From NCBI RefSeq assembly GCF_002096845.1, contig NZ_NCVK01000058.1, positions 1 through 64,000 of the forward strand: a stretch of DNA of 64,000 nt. Direction: 5' to 3'. Of this stretch, positions 28,601 to 41,151 are shown one piece after another. Numbering within the stretch: position 1 is the first letter of the stretch; each line of letters starts with the position of its first letter. The position numbers and the translations under genes were made by a program. The stretch comes from Streptococcus mitis. Lineage in GTDB: Bacteria > Bacillota > Bacilli > Lactobacillales > Streptococcaceae. The notes below the pieces were generated by a model that was not told the origin of the DNA, searched no databases, and saw nothing but the letters and a program-made list of their open reading frames with translations.

Positions 28601-29545
28601 TAGTAATAAAAAGCCGAATTCTTTGGCGGCATCCTTAAGAGGAATGTCGATATAGCGGCCATATTTGCCTGTAGCTGTAAAGTCTGTTCCGTTAGGCCAT
28701 TCACCACTACTTGGATTTTTCACATCTCCCCAGTACCAGAGAGCTTTCTTGTCATAGTTGCCATCTGTACGGTAGTAGTTGACGCGAATAGTTCCTGCAG
28801 GTTGTGGCTCGTAAGAGAAAACCTTGTAATCTTGGTCTAACCAAGCCTCGTTCATTTTTGGAACTAGTTTTTCGGCCGACTTATCGCCGGTTAGATTTTT
28901 TCCAGCTGTATTATTGATGAGGAAGCTAATCTTCTTGGCTTGTTCTCCCTTTAATTTAACATCTAGGTAGTAGCCGTAGTCGTCTTTTTTGGCATCCTTA
29001 AAGGACAAGGCTCCGTTTGGCCAGTTTTCAGATGGTTTTTCAACATCGTCCCAAGTCCATAGTCCTTGAGCATCCTTGTTTTCTTCAGGAAGCTTTTTGA
29101 CATGGATACGGAAGTAGTTGTCTTCGATTGGCTCTTCTGCCTTAGTTTCAGTCGTTACTGGACTCGTAGAAGTAGTTGGTTCACTTGAACGATCTTGTCC
29201 GGTTTGTGGTGCTGAATCGGCTGGAGTTGCAGCAGGAGTGGGTACCTCTGTTGCAGGTTTTTCTTCTTTTTTCTCTAGGGAAGCGTTTGCACTATTAGGT
29301 GAAGAAAAATCGCTTTCTTTCTTGCCAGCGATGTTTGTTGCATCAGTAAGAGGTTGGACAAGGGCAGTAGTAGTTTCACTATTACTTGCGTTAGTGGTTG
29401 GTGTACTTTCGCTGGCTGAGATAGTTGGCGTAGCCATAGCAAGTAGGACAAGGCTTGCGCCGATAAGGACAGAACCAGTTCCATTTTTGAGGGAACGGAT
29501 GCTGTAGACCATTTTTTTCTCAGTTTGAGCTGGTGTTTTTCTCAT
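25661..29545 (-). CDS. spuA: Cell-wall-anchored pullulanase SpuA
   Basis: A 1294-residue surface pullulanase that cleaves alpha-1,6 bonds in glycogen and pullulan. In order: a YSIRK-type signal (Tyr-Ser-Ile-Arg-Ser-Leu-Lys-Asn-Gly, residues 14-22) and hydrophobic core; a Thr/Pro-rich linker; two CBM41 glycogen-binding modules (about 145-245 and 255-360); a CBM48-like region; and the GH13 catalytic domain with nucleophile Asp785, acid/base Glu814 and transition-state Asp902. A repetitive stalk and the sortase signal Leu-Pro-Asn-Thr-Gly at 1260-1264 with a membrane anchor and lysine tail follow. A catabolite-control site overlaps its -35 box. It is the first of the large minus-strand genes in the window. 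Confidence 0.97.
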   Translation of the reverse strand: MRKTPAQTEKKMVYSIRSLKNGTGSVLIGASLVLLAMATPTISASESTPTTNASNSETTTALVQPLTDATNIAGKKESDFSSPNSANASLEKKEEKPATEVPTPAATPADSAPQTGQDRSSEPTTSTSPVTTETKAEEPIEDNYFRIHVKKLPEENKDAQGLWTWDDVEKPSENWPNGALSFKDAKKDDYGYYLDVKLKGEQAKKISFLINNTAGKNLTGDKSAEKLVPKMNEAWLDQDYKVFSYEPQPAGTIRVNYYRTDGNYDKKALWYWGDVKNPSSGEWPNGTDFTATGKYGRYIDIPLKDAAKEFGFLLLDESKKGDDVKIRKEDYKFTDLKNHSQIFLKDDDETIYTNPYYVHDIRMTGAQHVGTSSIESSFSTLVGAKKEDILKHSNITNYLGNKVTITDVAIDEAGKKVTYSGDFSDTKHPYTISYNSDKFTTKTSWRLKDETYSYDGKLGADLKEEGKQVDLTLWSPSADKVSVVVYDKNDPEKVVGTVALEKGERGTWKQTLDSTNKLGITNFTGYYYQYQIERQGKTVLALDPYAKSLAAWNSDDAKIDDAHKVAKAAFVDPAKLGPQDLTYGKIHNFKTREDAVIYEAHVRDFTSDPAIAKDLTKPFGTFEAFIEKLDYLKDLGVTHIQLLPVLSYYFVNELKNHERLSDYASSNSNYNWGYDPQNYFSLTGMYSSDPKNPEKRIAEFKNLINEIHKRGMGAILDVVYNHTAKVDIFEDLEPNYYHFMDADGTPRTSFGGGRLGTTHHMTKRLLVDSIKYLVDTYKVDGFRFDMMGDHDAASIEEAYKAARALNPNLIMLGEGWRTYAGDENIPTKAADQDWMKHTDTVAVFSDDIRNNLKSGYPNEGQPAFITGGKRDINTIFKNLIAQPTNFEADSPGDVIQYIAAHDNLTLFDIIAQSIKKDPSKAENYAEIHRRLRLGNLMVLTAQGTPFIHSGQEYGRTKQFRDPAYKTPVAEDKQPNKSHLLRDKDGNPFDYPYFIHDSYDSSDAVNKFDWTKATDRKAYPENVKSRDYMKGLIALRQSTDAFRLKSLKDIKDRVHLITVPGQNGVEKEDVVIGYQITAPNGDIYAVFVNADEKAREFNLGTAFAHLRNAEVLADENQAGPVGIANPQGLEWTEKGLKLNALTATVLRVSQSRPAMEDKPKSDLPNSRQEQGQNNGQDNTPNRVVKPEQQTPAPQTKPDSTKPDEKVADAEDKPSQATTDSQAEKPAQEPQASSVSEAVRNESVDNSNKENIPATPAKQAELPNTGTKNDHKLLFAGISLLALLGLGFLLKNKKEN

Positions 29546-29576
29546 GATGATTCTCCAATCAATAAATTTCTATATC

Positions 29577-29614
29577 AGTATAGCATGTAGTAAAACAATA
29601 TGCAAGCGTTTTCT
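29577..29614 (-). promoter_or_regulatory. spuA promoter with overlapping cre site
   Basis: On the minus strand TTGCAT (29605-29600), a 17-base spacer and TATACT (29582-29577). The sequence AGAAAACGCTTGCA over 29614-29601 matches a CcpA cre consensus at 13 of 14 positions and covers the -35, predicting glucose repression. Confidence 0.75.
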
Positions 29615-29709
29615 CGAAATTAAAACAAAAGAAAATCGCAACAGGTTTTGCTACGATTTAACCAGTATTTCTTATAGGAAAAGATTTTGTCAAAAAATCG
29701 TCAATCCCC

Positions 29710-29738
29710 TTGAAAAATCTAGCTAAATAGGATATAAT
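29710..29738 (+). promoter_or_regulatory. rpoB promoter
   Basis: TTGAAA at 29710-29715, a 17-base spacer, and TATAAT at 29733-29738. It gives an rpoB leader of about 245 bases. Confidence 0.75.
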
Positions 29739-29762
29739 GTAAATAATCATTTGTCGTAGGTT

Positions 29763-29848
29763 TTGTCTGAAATATTGTCCAGACAAGGCTCACAGCAGTT
29801 AAATCTTCTGAAAAAGTCAGATTTAGCTGCTCTTTTTGTGCTTTTTTT
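29763..29848 (+). terminator. Intrinsic terminator in the rpoB leader
   Basis: A first hairpin TTGTCTG/CAGACAA (29763-29786) precedes a 13-bp hairpin (29794-29806 with 29819-29831, one G-T pair) and a T-rich tail to 29848. It lies between the rpoB promoter and gene, so it may act as an attenuator or end a short leader RNA. Confidence 0.75.
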
Positions 29849-29990
29849 CAGGATTTTGAGTACTTGTAACAAAGACTTAAAGATTCTGAAAATTTATCAA
29901 AGGGACACGGTGATAGGGGTTTTACAACCATATGACGATTAGAAAGCCTGATTGACAAGGCTTGAAACTTATTTACAAAGGAGAATCATC

Positions 29991-33602
<3,612 letters not shown>

Positions 33603-33634
33603 GCAGTTCACTTAGAATAGAAAGGGAAGAAATA

Positions 33635-36600
33635 GTGGTTGATGTAAATCGTTTTAAAAGTATGCAAATCACCCTAGCTTCTCCAAGCAAAGTCCGTTCA
33701 TGGTCTTATGGAGAAGTCAAAAAACCTGAAACAATCAATTACCGTACCTTGAAACCAGAACGTGAAGGACTCTTTGATGAAGTCATCTTTGGTCCTACAA
33801 AAGACTGGGAATGTGCTTGTGGTAAGTACAAACGCATTCGTTACAGAGGAATTGTTTGTGACCGTTGTGGGGTTGAAGTAACGCGTACAAAAGTTCGTCG
33901 TGAGCGTATGGGACATATCGAATTGAAAGCTCCTGTATCTCACATCTGGTACTTCAAGGGGATTCCAAGCCGTATGGGCTTGACCCTTGATATGAGCCCT
34001 CGTGCCCTCGAGGAAGTTATCTACTTTGCGGCTTATGTGGTGATTGATCCTAAGGATACACCACTTGAGCACAAGTCTATCATGACAGAGCGCGAATACC
34101 GTGAGCGCTTGCGTGAGTATGGCTATGGATCATTCGTTGCCAAGATGGGTGCCGAAGCCATCCAAGACCTTTTGAAACAAGTAGATCTTGAAAAAGAAAT
34201 TGCTGAACTCAAAGAAGAGTTGAAAACAGCTACTGGACAAAAACGTGTCAAAGCCATCCGTCGTTTGGATGTTTTGGATGCCTTTTACAAGTCTGGAAAC
34301 AAACCTGAATGGATGATTCTCAACATCCTTCCGGTTATTCCACCAGATCTTCGTCCAATGTTGCAGTTGGATGGTGGCCGTTTTGCCTCATCTGACTTGA
34401 ATGACCTTTACCGCCGTGTTATCAACCGTAACAACCGTTTGGCTCGTTTGCTTGAGTTGAATGCACCAGGTATCATCGTTCAAAATGAGAAGCGTATGCT
34501 TCAAGAAGCGGTTGACGCTTTGATTGACAATGGTCGTCGTGGTCGTCCAATCACAGGACCAGGTAGCCGTCCACTGAAATCATTGAGCCACATGCTTAAA
34601 GGGAAACAAGGACGCTTCCGTCAAAACTTGCTCGGTAAACGTGTTGACTTCTCAGGACGTTCCGTTATCGCCGTTGGTCCAACTCTTAAGATGTACCAAT
34701 GTGGTGTGCCACGTGAAATGGCAATCGAGCTCTTTAAACCATTCGTGATGCGTGAAATTGTTGCCCGTGATATCGTGCAAAACGTCAAAGCGGCTAAACG
34801 CTTGGTGGAACGCGGAGATGAGCGTATATGGGATATCCTTGAAGAAGTGATCAAAGAACACCCAGTGCTTTTGAACCGCGCACCTACCCTTCACCGTTTG
34901 GGTATCCAAGCCTTCGAGCCAGTCTTGATTGATGGTAAGGCCCTTCGCTTGCACCCACTTGTCTGTGAAGCCTACAATGCCGACTTTGACGGGGACCAAA
35001 TGGCCATCCACGTACCGCTTTCAGAAGAAGCCCAAGCAGAAGCTCGTATCTTGATGCTCGCTGCTGAGCACATCTTGAACCCGAAAGATGGTAAACCAGT
35101 TGTTACTCCATCTCAGGACATGGTTTTGGGTAACTACTACTTGACCATGGAAGAAGCTGGTCGTGAAGGTGAAGGAATGGTCTTCAAAGACCGTGATGAA
35201 GCGGTTATGGCTTACCGTAATGGCTATGTTCACCTCCACTCACGTGTTGGTATTGCAACAGATAGCCTCAACAAACCATGGACAGAAGAGCAAAAACATA
35301 AGGTCTTGCTTACAACAGTTGGTAAAATCCTCTTCAACGATATCATGCCAGAGGGTCTACCATACTTGCAAGAACCAAACAATGCCAACTTGACAGAAGG
35401 CGTTCCAGCTAAATACTTCTTGCCACTTGGTGGAGATATCAAGGAAGCAATCAGCAAACTTGAACTTAACCCTCCATTCAAGAAGAAAAATCTTGGAAAT
35501 ATCATCGCTGAAATCTTCAAACGTTTCCGTACGACAGAAACTTCTGCCCTACTTGACCGTATGAAGAACCTCGGTTACCACCACTCAACTCTTGCAGGAT
35601 TGACAGTGGGTATTGCCGATATCCCAGTCGTTGATGACAAGGCTGAAATCATTGAAGAATCACACAAACGTGTAGAACAAATCACAAAACAATTCCGTCG
35701 TGGTATGATCACAGACGACGAGCGTTACAATGCTGTTACAGCTGAATGGCGTGCTGCCCGTGAAAAACTAGAGAAACGTTTGATTGCCAACCAAGATCCT
35801 AAGAACCCAATCGTTATGATGATGGACTCTGGAGCCCGTGGTAACATCTCAAACTTCTCACAGCTTGCCGGTATGCGTGGTCTGATGGCTGCTCCGAACG
35901 GACGTATCATGGAATTGCCAATCCTTTCAAACTTCCGCGAAGGTTTGTCAGTACTCGAAATGTTCTTCTCAACTCACGGTGCGCGTAAAGGTATGACCGA
36001 TACGGCCCTTAAGACAGCCGACTCAGGTTACTTGACTCGTCGTTTGGTTGACGTTGCCCAAGACGTTATCATCCGTGAGGACGACTGTGGAACAGACCGT
36101 GGTCTCTTGATCCGTTCTATCGCAGAAGGAAAAGAAATGATTGAGTCTCTTGAAGAACGTCTCAACGGTCGTTACACTAAGAAAACTGTTAAACATCCAG
36201 AAACTGGTGCAGTGATTATCGGTCCAAATGAGTTGATTACAGAAGACAAGGCGCGTGAAATTGTTAATGCTGGTGTGGAAGAAGTGACTATCCGCTCTGT
36301 ATTTACATGTAACACTCGTCATGGTGTTTGCCGTCACTGTTATGGTATCAACTTGGCGACTGGTGATGCGGTTGAAGTTGGTGAAGCAGTCGGTACAATC
36401 GCTGCCCAATCTATCGGGGAACCTGGTACACAGCTTACAATGCGTACCTTCCACACGGGTGGGGTTGCCTCAAATACCGATATCACTCAGGGTCTTCCTC
36501 GTGTCCAAGAAATCTTTGAAGCCCGCAATCCTAAAGGGGAAGCGGTTATCACAGAGGTTAAAGGACAAGTTACAGCTATCGAAGAAGATGCATCAACTCG

Positions 36601-37312
36601 TACCAAGAAAGTCTTTGTTAAAGGTGAAACTGGCGAAGGCGAATATGTTGTTCCATTTACCGCTCGTATGCGTGTTGAAGTTGGGGACCAAGTAGCGCGT
36701 GGTGCTGCTCTGACAGAAGGTTCTATCCAACCAAAACGTCTCCTTGCAGTCCGTGATGTCTTATCAGTTGAAACGTACCTTCTTGGTGAAGTACAAAAAG
36801 TTTACCGTAGCCAAGGGGTAGAAATCGGTGACAAACACATCGAGGTAATGGTTCGTCAAATGATCCGTAAAGTCCGTGTCATGGATCCAGGTGACACAGA
36901 TCTTCTCATGGGTACCCTCATGGATATCAATGACTTTACAGATGCTAACAAAGATGTCCTTATCGCAGGTGGAGTTCCAGCGACAGGTCGCCCAGTTCTT
37001 ATGGGAATTACCAAAGCCTCACTTGAAACAAATAGTTTCTTGTCAGCGGCTTCCTTCCAGGAAACAACTCGTGTCCTTACAGATGCAGCTATCCGTGGTA
37101 AGAAAGACCATCTTCTTGGACTTAAAGAAAATGTTATCATCGGTAAGATCATCCCAGCTGGTACTGGTATGGCTCGTTACCGCAACCTTGAACCACATGC
37201 TATCAACGAAGAAGAATACCTTAATCCTCCAGTAGAGGAAGAAGGAAATGAAGAAACAACAGAAGTAGTTGTGGATACTGCCGTTGAAACTGTGGAAGAA
37301 ACAGTAGAATAA
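33635..37312 (+). CDS. rpoC: RNA polymerase beta' subunit
   Basis: The 1225-residue beta' subunit. The N-terminal zinc ribbon has Cys-x-Cys and Cys-x-x-Cys pairs at about 67-88. The catalytic Asn-Ala-Asp-Phe-Asp-Gly-Asp, which holds the active-site magnesium, is at 448-454. The start codon is GTG after AAAGGGAAG. It forms one unit with rpoB and is followed by a terminator with a UUCG-type loop. Confidence 0.98.
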   Translation: MVDVNRFKSMQITLASPSKVRSWSYGEVKKPETINYRTLKPEREGLFDEVIFGPTKDWECACGKYKRIRYRGIVCDRCGVEVTRTKVRRERMGHIELKAPVSHIWYFKGIPSRMGLTLDMSPRALEEVIYFAAYVVIDPKDTPLEHKSIMTEREYRERLREYGYGSFVAKMGAEAIQDLLKQVDLEKEIAELKEELKTATGQKRVKAIRRLDVLDAFYKSGNKPEWMILNILPVIPPDLRPMLQLDGGRFASSDLNDLYRRVINRNNRLARLLELNAPGIIVQNEKRMLQEAVDALIDNGRRGRPITGPGSRPLKSLSHMLKGKQGRFRQNLLGKRVDFSGRSVIAVGPTLKMYQCGVPREMAIELFKPFVMREIVARDIVQNVKAAKRLVERGDERIWDILEEVIKEHPVLLNRAPTLHRLGIQAFEPVLIDGKALRLHPLVCEAYNADFDGDQMAIHVPLSEEAQAEARILMLAAEHILNPKDGKPVVTPSQDMVLGNYYLTMEEAGREGEGMVFKDRDEAVMAYRNGYVHLHSRVGIATDSLNKPWTEEQKHKVLLTTVGKILFNDIMPEGLPYLQEPNNANLTEGVPAKYFLPLGGDIKEAISKLELNPPFKKKNLGNIIAEIFKRFRTTETSALLDRMKNLGYHHSTLAGLTVGIADIPVVDDKAEIIEESHKRVEQITKQFRRGMITDDERYNAVTAEWRAAREKLEKRLIANQDPKNPIVMMMDSGARGNISNFSQLAGMRGLMAAPNGRIMELPILSNFREGLSVLEMFFSTHGARKGMTDTALKTADSGYLTRRLVDVAQDVIIREDDCGTDRGLLIRSIAEGKEMIESLEERLNGRYTKKTVKHPETGAVIIGPNELITEDKAREIVNAGVEEVTIRSVFTCNTRHGVCRHCYGINLATGDAVEVGEAVGTIAAQSIGEPGTQLTMRTFHTGGVASNTDITQGLPRVQEIFEARNPKGEAVITEVKGQVTAIEEDASTRTKKVFVKGETGEGEYVVPFTARMRVEVGDQVARGAALTEGSIQPKRLLAVRDVLSVETYLLGEVQKVYRSQGVEIGDKHIEVMVRQMIRKVRVMDPGDTDLLMGTLMDINDFTDANKDVLIAGGVPATGRPVLMGITKASLETNSFLSAASFQETTRVLTDAAIRGKKDHLLGLKENVIIGKIIPAGTGMARYRNLEPHAINEEEYLNPPVEEEGNEETTEVVVDTAVETVEETVE

Positions 37313-37322
37313 AAGCAGATGA

Positions 37323-37350
37323 GAGAGCCTTCGGGTTCTCTTTCTCTTTT
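37323..37350 (+). terminator. rpoBC terminator
   Basis: GAGAGCC and GGTTCTC pair (one G-T) around a TTCG tetraloop, followed by TTTCTCTTTT. Confidence 0.85.
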
Positions 37351-37420
37351 CTGAAAACTTTCTCCATTTTTCCATGAAATGTGGTAAAATAAAAGAAAGA
37401 AGCTGACAAAGGAGACGGGT

Positions 37421-37834
37421 ATGGAACAAACATTTTTTATCATTAAACCAGACGGTGTAAAAAGAGGATTAGTGGGTGAGGTGTTGAAACGCATCGAACA
37501 ACGTGGATTGACAATCGAAAAATTAGAGTTGCGTTCACAGCTTTCAGAAGGGTTGATTGATCAGCACTATCAGGACTTGGTTGGTCAGAGTTTTTACCCA
37601 CCGATTCGTGAATTTATGACTTCAGGACCGGTTCTTGTAGGTATCATTTCTGGTCCCAAAGTAATCGAAACTTGGCGGACTATGATGGGTGCGACTCGTC
37701 CAGAAGAAGCTTTACCAGGAACGATTCGAGGTGATTTTGCAAAAGCTGCTAGTGAAAACCAAGCTATTCAAAATGTTGTACATGGTTCAGATTCAGAAGA
37801 GTCAGCTAAGCGAGAAATTGCTCTTTGGTTTTAA
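37421..37834 (+). CDS. ndk: Nucleoside diphosphate kinase
   Basis: A 137-residue cytoplasmic kinase that balances nucleoside triphosphates. The phospho-accepting His121 is in Asn-Val-Val-His-Gly-Ser-Asp, and the N-terminal Phe-Ile-Ile-Lys-Pro-Asp-Gly motif is intact. An AAAGGAG site lies upstream. It stands alone between rpoC and the convergent cbpF gene. Confidence 0.96.
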   Translation: MEQTFFIIKPDGVKRGLVGEVLKRIEQRGLTIEKLELRSQLSEGLIDQHYQDLVGQSFYPPIREFMTSGPVLVGIISGPKVIETWRTMMGATRPEEALPGTIRGDFAKAASENQAIQNVVHGSDSEESAKREIALWF

Positions 37835-37898
37835 GAGTGGATTGGCTCAATCAATTGGTTAAAAGCTCATTTGAATAGAAAGTATAGTCACATAAAAA

Positions 37899-37923
37899 AG
37901 AAAGGACAAACTTCGTCCTTTCT
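37899..37923. terminator. Terminator between ndk and cbpF
   Basis: AGAAAGGAC pairs with GTCCTTTCT. The T tract is on the minus strand, so it mainly ends the cbpG-cbpF transcript. Confidence 0.75.
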
Positions 37924-38057
37924 CATTCTTAGCTTTTCTTCAACCCACTACAGTTAACAAAGAGTCTTAATTCTTAAAAATTGATAGAGTTGACAAATGG
38001 TAGAAAAAAGCCCTTTTTACTAAGTTAAATATCAACTACAGTTATGATTAGCATTCG

Positions 38058-39053
38058 TTACCGAACCCATTCGCCATTATAATTGACAGAATAGCCATCT
38101 ACGGTCGTATTCACTGCCAAAGCACCTGAGCTATAAGCATAGTACCATTTGCCATTAACCTGGAACCAACCTGTCTTCATATCTCCATTACTTGCATTTA
38201 GGTAGTACCAAGTTGAACCATCTTGATACCAACCAGTTGCCATAGCTCCTGAGGAATGGAGATAGTACCATTTGTTCCCAAGGTTTTGCCAACCTGTTTT
38301 CATATCGCCATTTGGCTGGTCTAAATAATACCAAGTGGTACCTTCCTGATACCAGCCAGTGGCCATTGCTCCTGATGAACGGAGGTAGTACCACTTATTG
38401 CCAAGTTCCTTCCAACCAGTTTGCATGATACCAGTTTCTGAATCTAGATAGTACCAAGCTGAACCATCATTTATCCAACCTGCACGTCTTTCACCACCAA
38501 TATAGTTTTCTCCATTAATTTCCGTTTTAGCTAGATAATACCAATTAGACTGGTCATAAAGCCAACCTGTCTCTAAAGAATGATTTTGATTAAAGTAATA
38601 GTTCGTGTAAAAACTCTTCTCTTCTTTATCTTCCGGTTTTGTACGTTTTTCCCCATACTTTCTTCCAACACTGTCTTTAGTTTTAACCTCTAATGCTTTC
38701 CAACCAACAAACTCTTGTAGCACTCCATTTTTGTCAAAGTAGTACCATTCTGGCATTGGGGAACCTTCTAATCTTATGCCATTAGGGTAAGGACCAATTG
38801 TATATCCTTTAACTGGCATTGGAATGTATTGCCAACCAACAACCATTTCACCATTATAATCAAAATAATAGGTCTTGCCATCAATCACTCGCCAGTCCGT
38901 TTCTTTGATGTCACCCTTTTTGTAATAGGTTCTACCATTTTCTTGGACAAATTGCCAACCTTCAGAATCATCTGCAAATACTGTATTGGTAGCTAGCAAA
39001 CCAAAGAAAATTGCTGTTAGTCCAACTTGCATAGTTTTTTTCAAAAGTTTCAT
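38058..39053 (-). CDS. cbpF: Choline-binding protein CbpF-like
   Basis: A 331-residue secreted protein with a signal peptide (about 1-27, ending Val-Phe-Ala-Asp-Asp), built almost wholly from choline-binding repeats. The first part (about 30-180) holds diverged repeats. From about 185 there are consensus repeats with Gly-Trp-x6-Trp-Tyr-Tyr-Leu and Gly-x-Met-x-Thr-Gly-Trp. Sequence and layout match pneumococcal CbpF, reported to restrain the LytC muramidase. It would bind phosphocholine on teichoic acids. It starts 18 bases after cbpG on the same strand. No catalytic domain is present. Confidence 0.88.
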   Translation of the reverse strand: MKLLKKTMQVGLTAIFFGLLATNTVFADDSEGWQFVQENGRTYYKKGDIKETDWRVIDGKTYYFDYNGEMVVGWQYIPMPVKGYTIGPYPNGIRLEGSPMPEWYYFDKNGVLQEFVGWKALEVKTKDSVGRKYGEKRTKPEDKEEKSFYTNYYFNQNHSLETGWLYDQSNWYYLAKTEINGENYIGGERRAGWINDGSAWYYLDSETGIMQTGWKELGNKWYYLRSSGAMATGWYQEGTTWYYLDQPNGDMKTGWQNLGNKWYYLHSSGAMATGWYQDGSTWYYLNASNGDMKTGWFQVNGKWYYAYSSGALAVNTTVDGYSVNYNGEWVR

Positions 39054-39071
39054 TTATATATACCTCCAATA

Positions 39072-40343
39072 TTAGATCCACTCACCAGATGAAGCGAAAT
39101 TATAAACTTTACCATCGATAGTTTGGCTACCTGTAACCATTGCTCCAGAGGAATTGAGATAATACCAGCTTCCTCCTACTTTTATCCAACCTGTCTTCAT
39201 ATCTCCATTAGTAGGATCTAGATAGTACCACGTTGAACCATCTTTATACCAACCAGTCTTCATATCACCATTGGTCTTATCTAAATAATACCATCTTCCT
39301 TGTACATATTTCCAACCTGTGGACATTGAACCAGAGGTTTCAAGATAATACCATTTGCCATTTATACTTTGCCAACCTGTTTGTTTCGTACTATTCTTAT
39401 AGTAATACCACGTACCACTAATCAATTTCCAACCATCAATAGAATGTCCCTCAAGGATGGAATAAATAAAGGATAGGTTTTGTTCATTTAATTTTACTGC
39501 CAAATTAACAATATCTGATCCTCTTGATTCATTTCCTATGTGTACACCTACGACACGATGTGAAGCATCATAGACAGCAGCACCACTAGCGCCTCCATAT
39601 GTATCTACATTATAATATAAGAAATCCCCTGTATCACGTATTACGTTTCTAGTATCTGTATACATCTGTACAGCTTCAGAGAGCGCTGAATAACCTGTAA
39701 CAGTTACATTCAAACCAGAAAGATTTGTAGATAAAGATGAGAGACCAAGTGTCCCTGTTTTAGTCCCAATAGGCTCTTCTAAAACTAATAACGCTAAATC
39801 ATTCTTTGAATGCGTACTTGGATTGTCTGACACATAATTTTTTAGATAGTAATATTTCTTTACTTTTACTGTACCAAATGGAGCATTATTGGGTGTGGCA
39901 GCAGGAGTAACATATAATTCTTCAGCATCTTTTCCAAACTCATGTTTATAGATATTATGAGCTGCAGTAATAAGAATATTGTCCTTTATAAAATTAGCAC
40001 TTCCCCTATAAGTTTTGTTTTTACCATTTTCTACACCATGAAATACAGACTCTACATAGACTGATGTAGAATAAGGATATTGCAAAGTATTCTCAATAGA
40101 AACTAAGTCATTACTCCCAATAATTGCTTCCGGCTGACTTGTAAAAAATTGACCGTAAGTCGGTGAAATATCTGGAAGGGAAAAATTATTACTTCCTGGA
40201 CTCTCTTGTAAAGTTTCACTTACCTCATATTCTTCACCTGTATTAGAAATAACAGTCAAAGCAGATACTGTAGATAGCTGACTAGCCAATAAAATACTAG
40301 CAATAATTGAAATACCGAATTTGCGATAAAATGTTTTCTTCAT
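39072..40343 (-). CDS. cbpG: Choline-binding serine protease CbpG-like
   Basis: A 423-residue secreted protein with a signal peptide (1-29), a trypsin-like (glutamyl endopeptidase-type) domain at about 65-300, and C-terminal choline-binding repeats (about 305-423). The catalytic triad is visible: His129 (Thr-Ala-Ala-His), Asp182 (Asn-Asp-Leu-Ala-Leu) and Ser253 (Gly-Gly-Ala-Ser-Gly-Ala). The choline repeats would hold the protease on the cell wall. CbpG of the pneumococcus is linked to adhesion and cleavage of host proteins. The gene pairs with cbpF and lies downstream of phrA. Its leader contains a 9-bp hairpin just before the ribosome site. Confidence 0.88.
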   Translation of the reverse strand: MKKTFYRKFGISIIASILLASQLSTVSALTVISNTGEEYEVSETLQESPGSNNFSLPDISPTYGQFFTSQPEAIIGSNDLVSIENTLQYPYSTSVYVESVFHGVENGKNKTYRGSANFIKDNILITAAHNIYKHEFGKDAEELYVTPAATPNNAPFGTVKVKKYYYLKNYVSDNPSTHSKNDLALLVLEEPIGTKTGTLGLSSLSTNLSGLNVTVTGYSALSEAVQMYTDTRNVIRDTGDFLYYNVDTYGGASGAAVYDASHRVVGVHIGNESRGSDIVNLAVKLNEQNLSFIYSILEGHSIDGWKLISGTWYYYKNSTKQTGWQSINGKWYYLETSGSMSTGWKYVQGRWYYLDKTNGDMKTGWYKDGSTWYYLDPTNGDMKTGWIKVGGSWYYLNSSGAMVTGSQTIDGKVYNFASSGEWI

Positions 40344-40374
40344 TTTTATAATTCATTCCTTTCGTTTCACTCAA

Positions 40375-40412
40375 GGCACAACACAGAATGAAAAAGTGTT
40401 GTGCTCTTTATT
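40375..40412. repeat. 9-bp hairpin at the 5' end of cbpG
   Basis: GCACAACAC and GTGTTGTGC pair perfectly about 35-60 bases upstream of cbpG. Read on the plus strand it is followed by TCTTTATTTT and could terminate an antisense transcript; on the minus strand it is a leader structure. Confidence 0.6.
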
Positions 40413-40472
40413 TTGTTTTATAATAATAGTGAGAAAGCCTATCACTACTACAAATCACGGGGAGGTGAATAA

Positions 40473-40556
40473 GTGAGTGGTATAGCCACTACCTCGCATT
40501 TTTATAGGTGTCATTCTTTCCATCAAGCACAACTAACTGTGACTAGGAGCACGTAA
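40473..40556 (+). other. Possible 27-codon ORF with strong ribosome site
   Basis: GGGGAGGTGA precedes a GTG that opens 27 codons (Val/Met-Ser-Gly-Ile-Ala-Thr-Thr-Ser-His). The peptide is not hydrophobic and matches no family I know. The opposite strand here would be the cbpG leader and shows CACCTCCCC. I cannot tell a small gene from a structured RNA. The rest of 40344-40791 has no other reading frame. Confidence 0.3.
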
Positions 40557-40667
40557 ACTTATAATTGAATAAGCGACTCGTTTGTGAAAGGAAAGGATAG
40601 TCAAGGGATAGGCAGACTCAAATTTGGTGAAGGGAGACCCCTCGTGTTAAAAATTATTTATCCTATT

Positions 40668-40697
40668 AGTATACCCAAAATTTGGAGAGATAAGCAA
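40668..40697 (-). promoter_or_regulatory. Candidate promoter for the cbpG-cbpF unit
   Basis: On the minus strand TTGCTT (40697-40692), an 18-base spacer and TATACT (40673-40668). It would give a long leader of about 320 bases before cbpG. A TATTAT-like box nearer the gene is an alternative. Confidence 0.45.
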
Positions 40698-40791
40698 TCA
40701 ACTAATTTTTATTTTTTTCAAACTTGCCCCTACAATTTTTAATGAATAATAAAAGCGAATATACTAGAGACTAATTCTATTCCATTATTCT

Positions 40792-40962
40792 TTAATCTGC
40801 CTTTCCAACATCAAGTCCATTCGATTTTTTTTGTGATTGTACTCGAACTTCCAATTGTCTATTCTTCTGAACAAACTGTTGATAGGGAATTGTATTACCA
40901 AATGCAAGAACACTTAGTAATACAAATATAACTATTTTTTTAATTCCACGATTTCTCCTCAT
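40792..40962 (-). CDS. phrA: PhrA signalling pro-peptide
   Basis: A 56-residue pre-peptide with a positively charged N-terminus, a hydrophobic export segment (about 9-22), a linker and the C-terminal decapeptide SNGLDVGKAD. This end is the mature PhrA signal of the pneumococcal TprA/PhrA system as I recall it. The peptide is exported, processed, re-imported by oligopeptide permease and binds TprA. An AGGAGG site lies upstream at a somewhat long spacing. The gene diverges from tprA and points toward cbpG. The lantibiotic genes that follow phrA in the pneumococcus are absent. Confidence 0.9.
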   Translation of the reverse strand: MRRNRGIKKIVIFVLLSVLAFGNTIPYQQFVQKNRQLEVRVQSQKKSNGLDVGKAD

Positions 40963-40994
40963 CTTATATTATGAACCTCCTTTCTTTCTGCTTA

Positions 40995-41044
40995 ATTCTA
41001 ACACACATATGAAAATCAGTCAAATTTTTATGTCTATTTTGACT
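40995..41044 (-). promoter_or_regulatory. phrA promoter with inverted repeat over -35
   Basis: On the minus strand TTGACT (41023-41018), a 17-base spacer, and TAGAAT (41000-40995). A perfect 7-bp inverted repeat, AGTCAAA/TTTGACT at 41018-41024 and 41038-41044, covers the -35 and is a candidate TprA operator. Confidence 0.7.
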
Positions 41045-41111
41045 TTTTTTGGGGTTTATTACCATAAATAATTATCCATTCCTTTAACTTGCTATTTTGA
41101 ACTAAAAATTT

Positions 41112-41117
41112 TATAAT
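41112..41117 (+). promoter_or_regulatory. tprA -10 box
   Basis: TATAAT 34 bases upstream of the tprA ATG, with AGGAAGG as ribosome site between. The -35 is weak. Confidence 0.55.
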
Positions 41118-41151
41118 GAAATTAAGCAAATAGGAAGGTTTATTATCTTTA

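Noticed and set aside
29952-29990. Extra N-terminal residues of RpoB from an upstream TTG
   Set aside because: The TTG at 29991 has AAGGAG at proper distance and gives the conserved N-terminus; the upstream codon has no ribosome site.
38058-40343. Repeats in cbpF/cbpG as a CRISPR array or satellite
   Set aside because: They are in-frame choline-binding repeats of about 20 residues within coding sequence.
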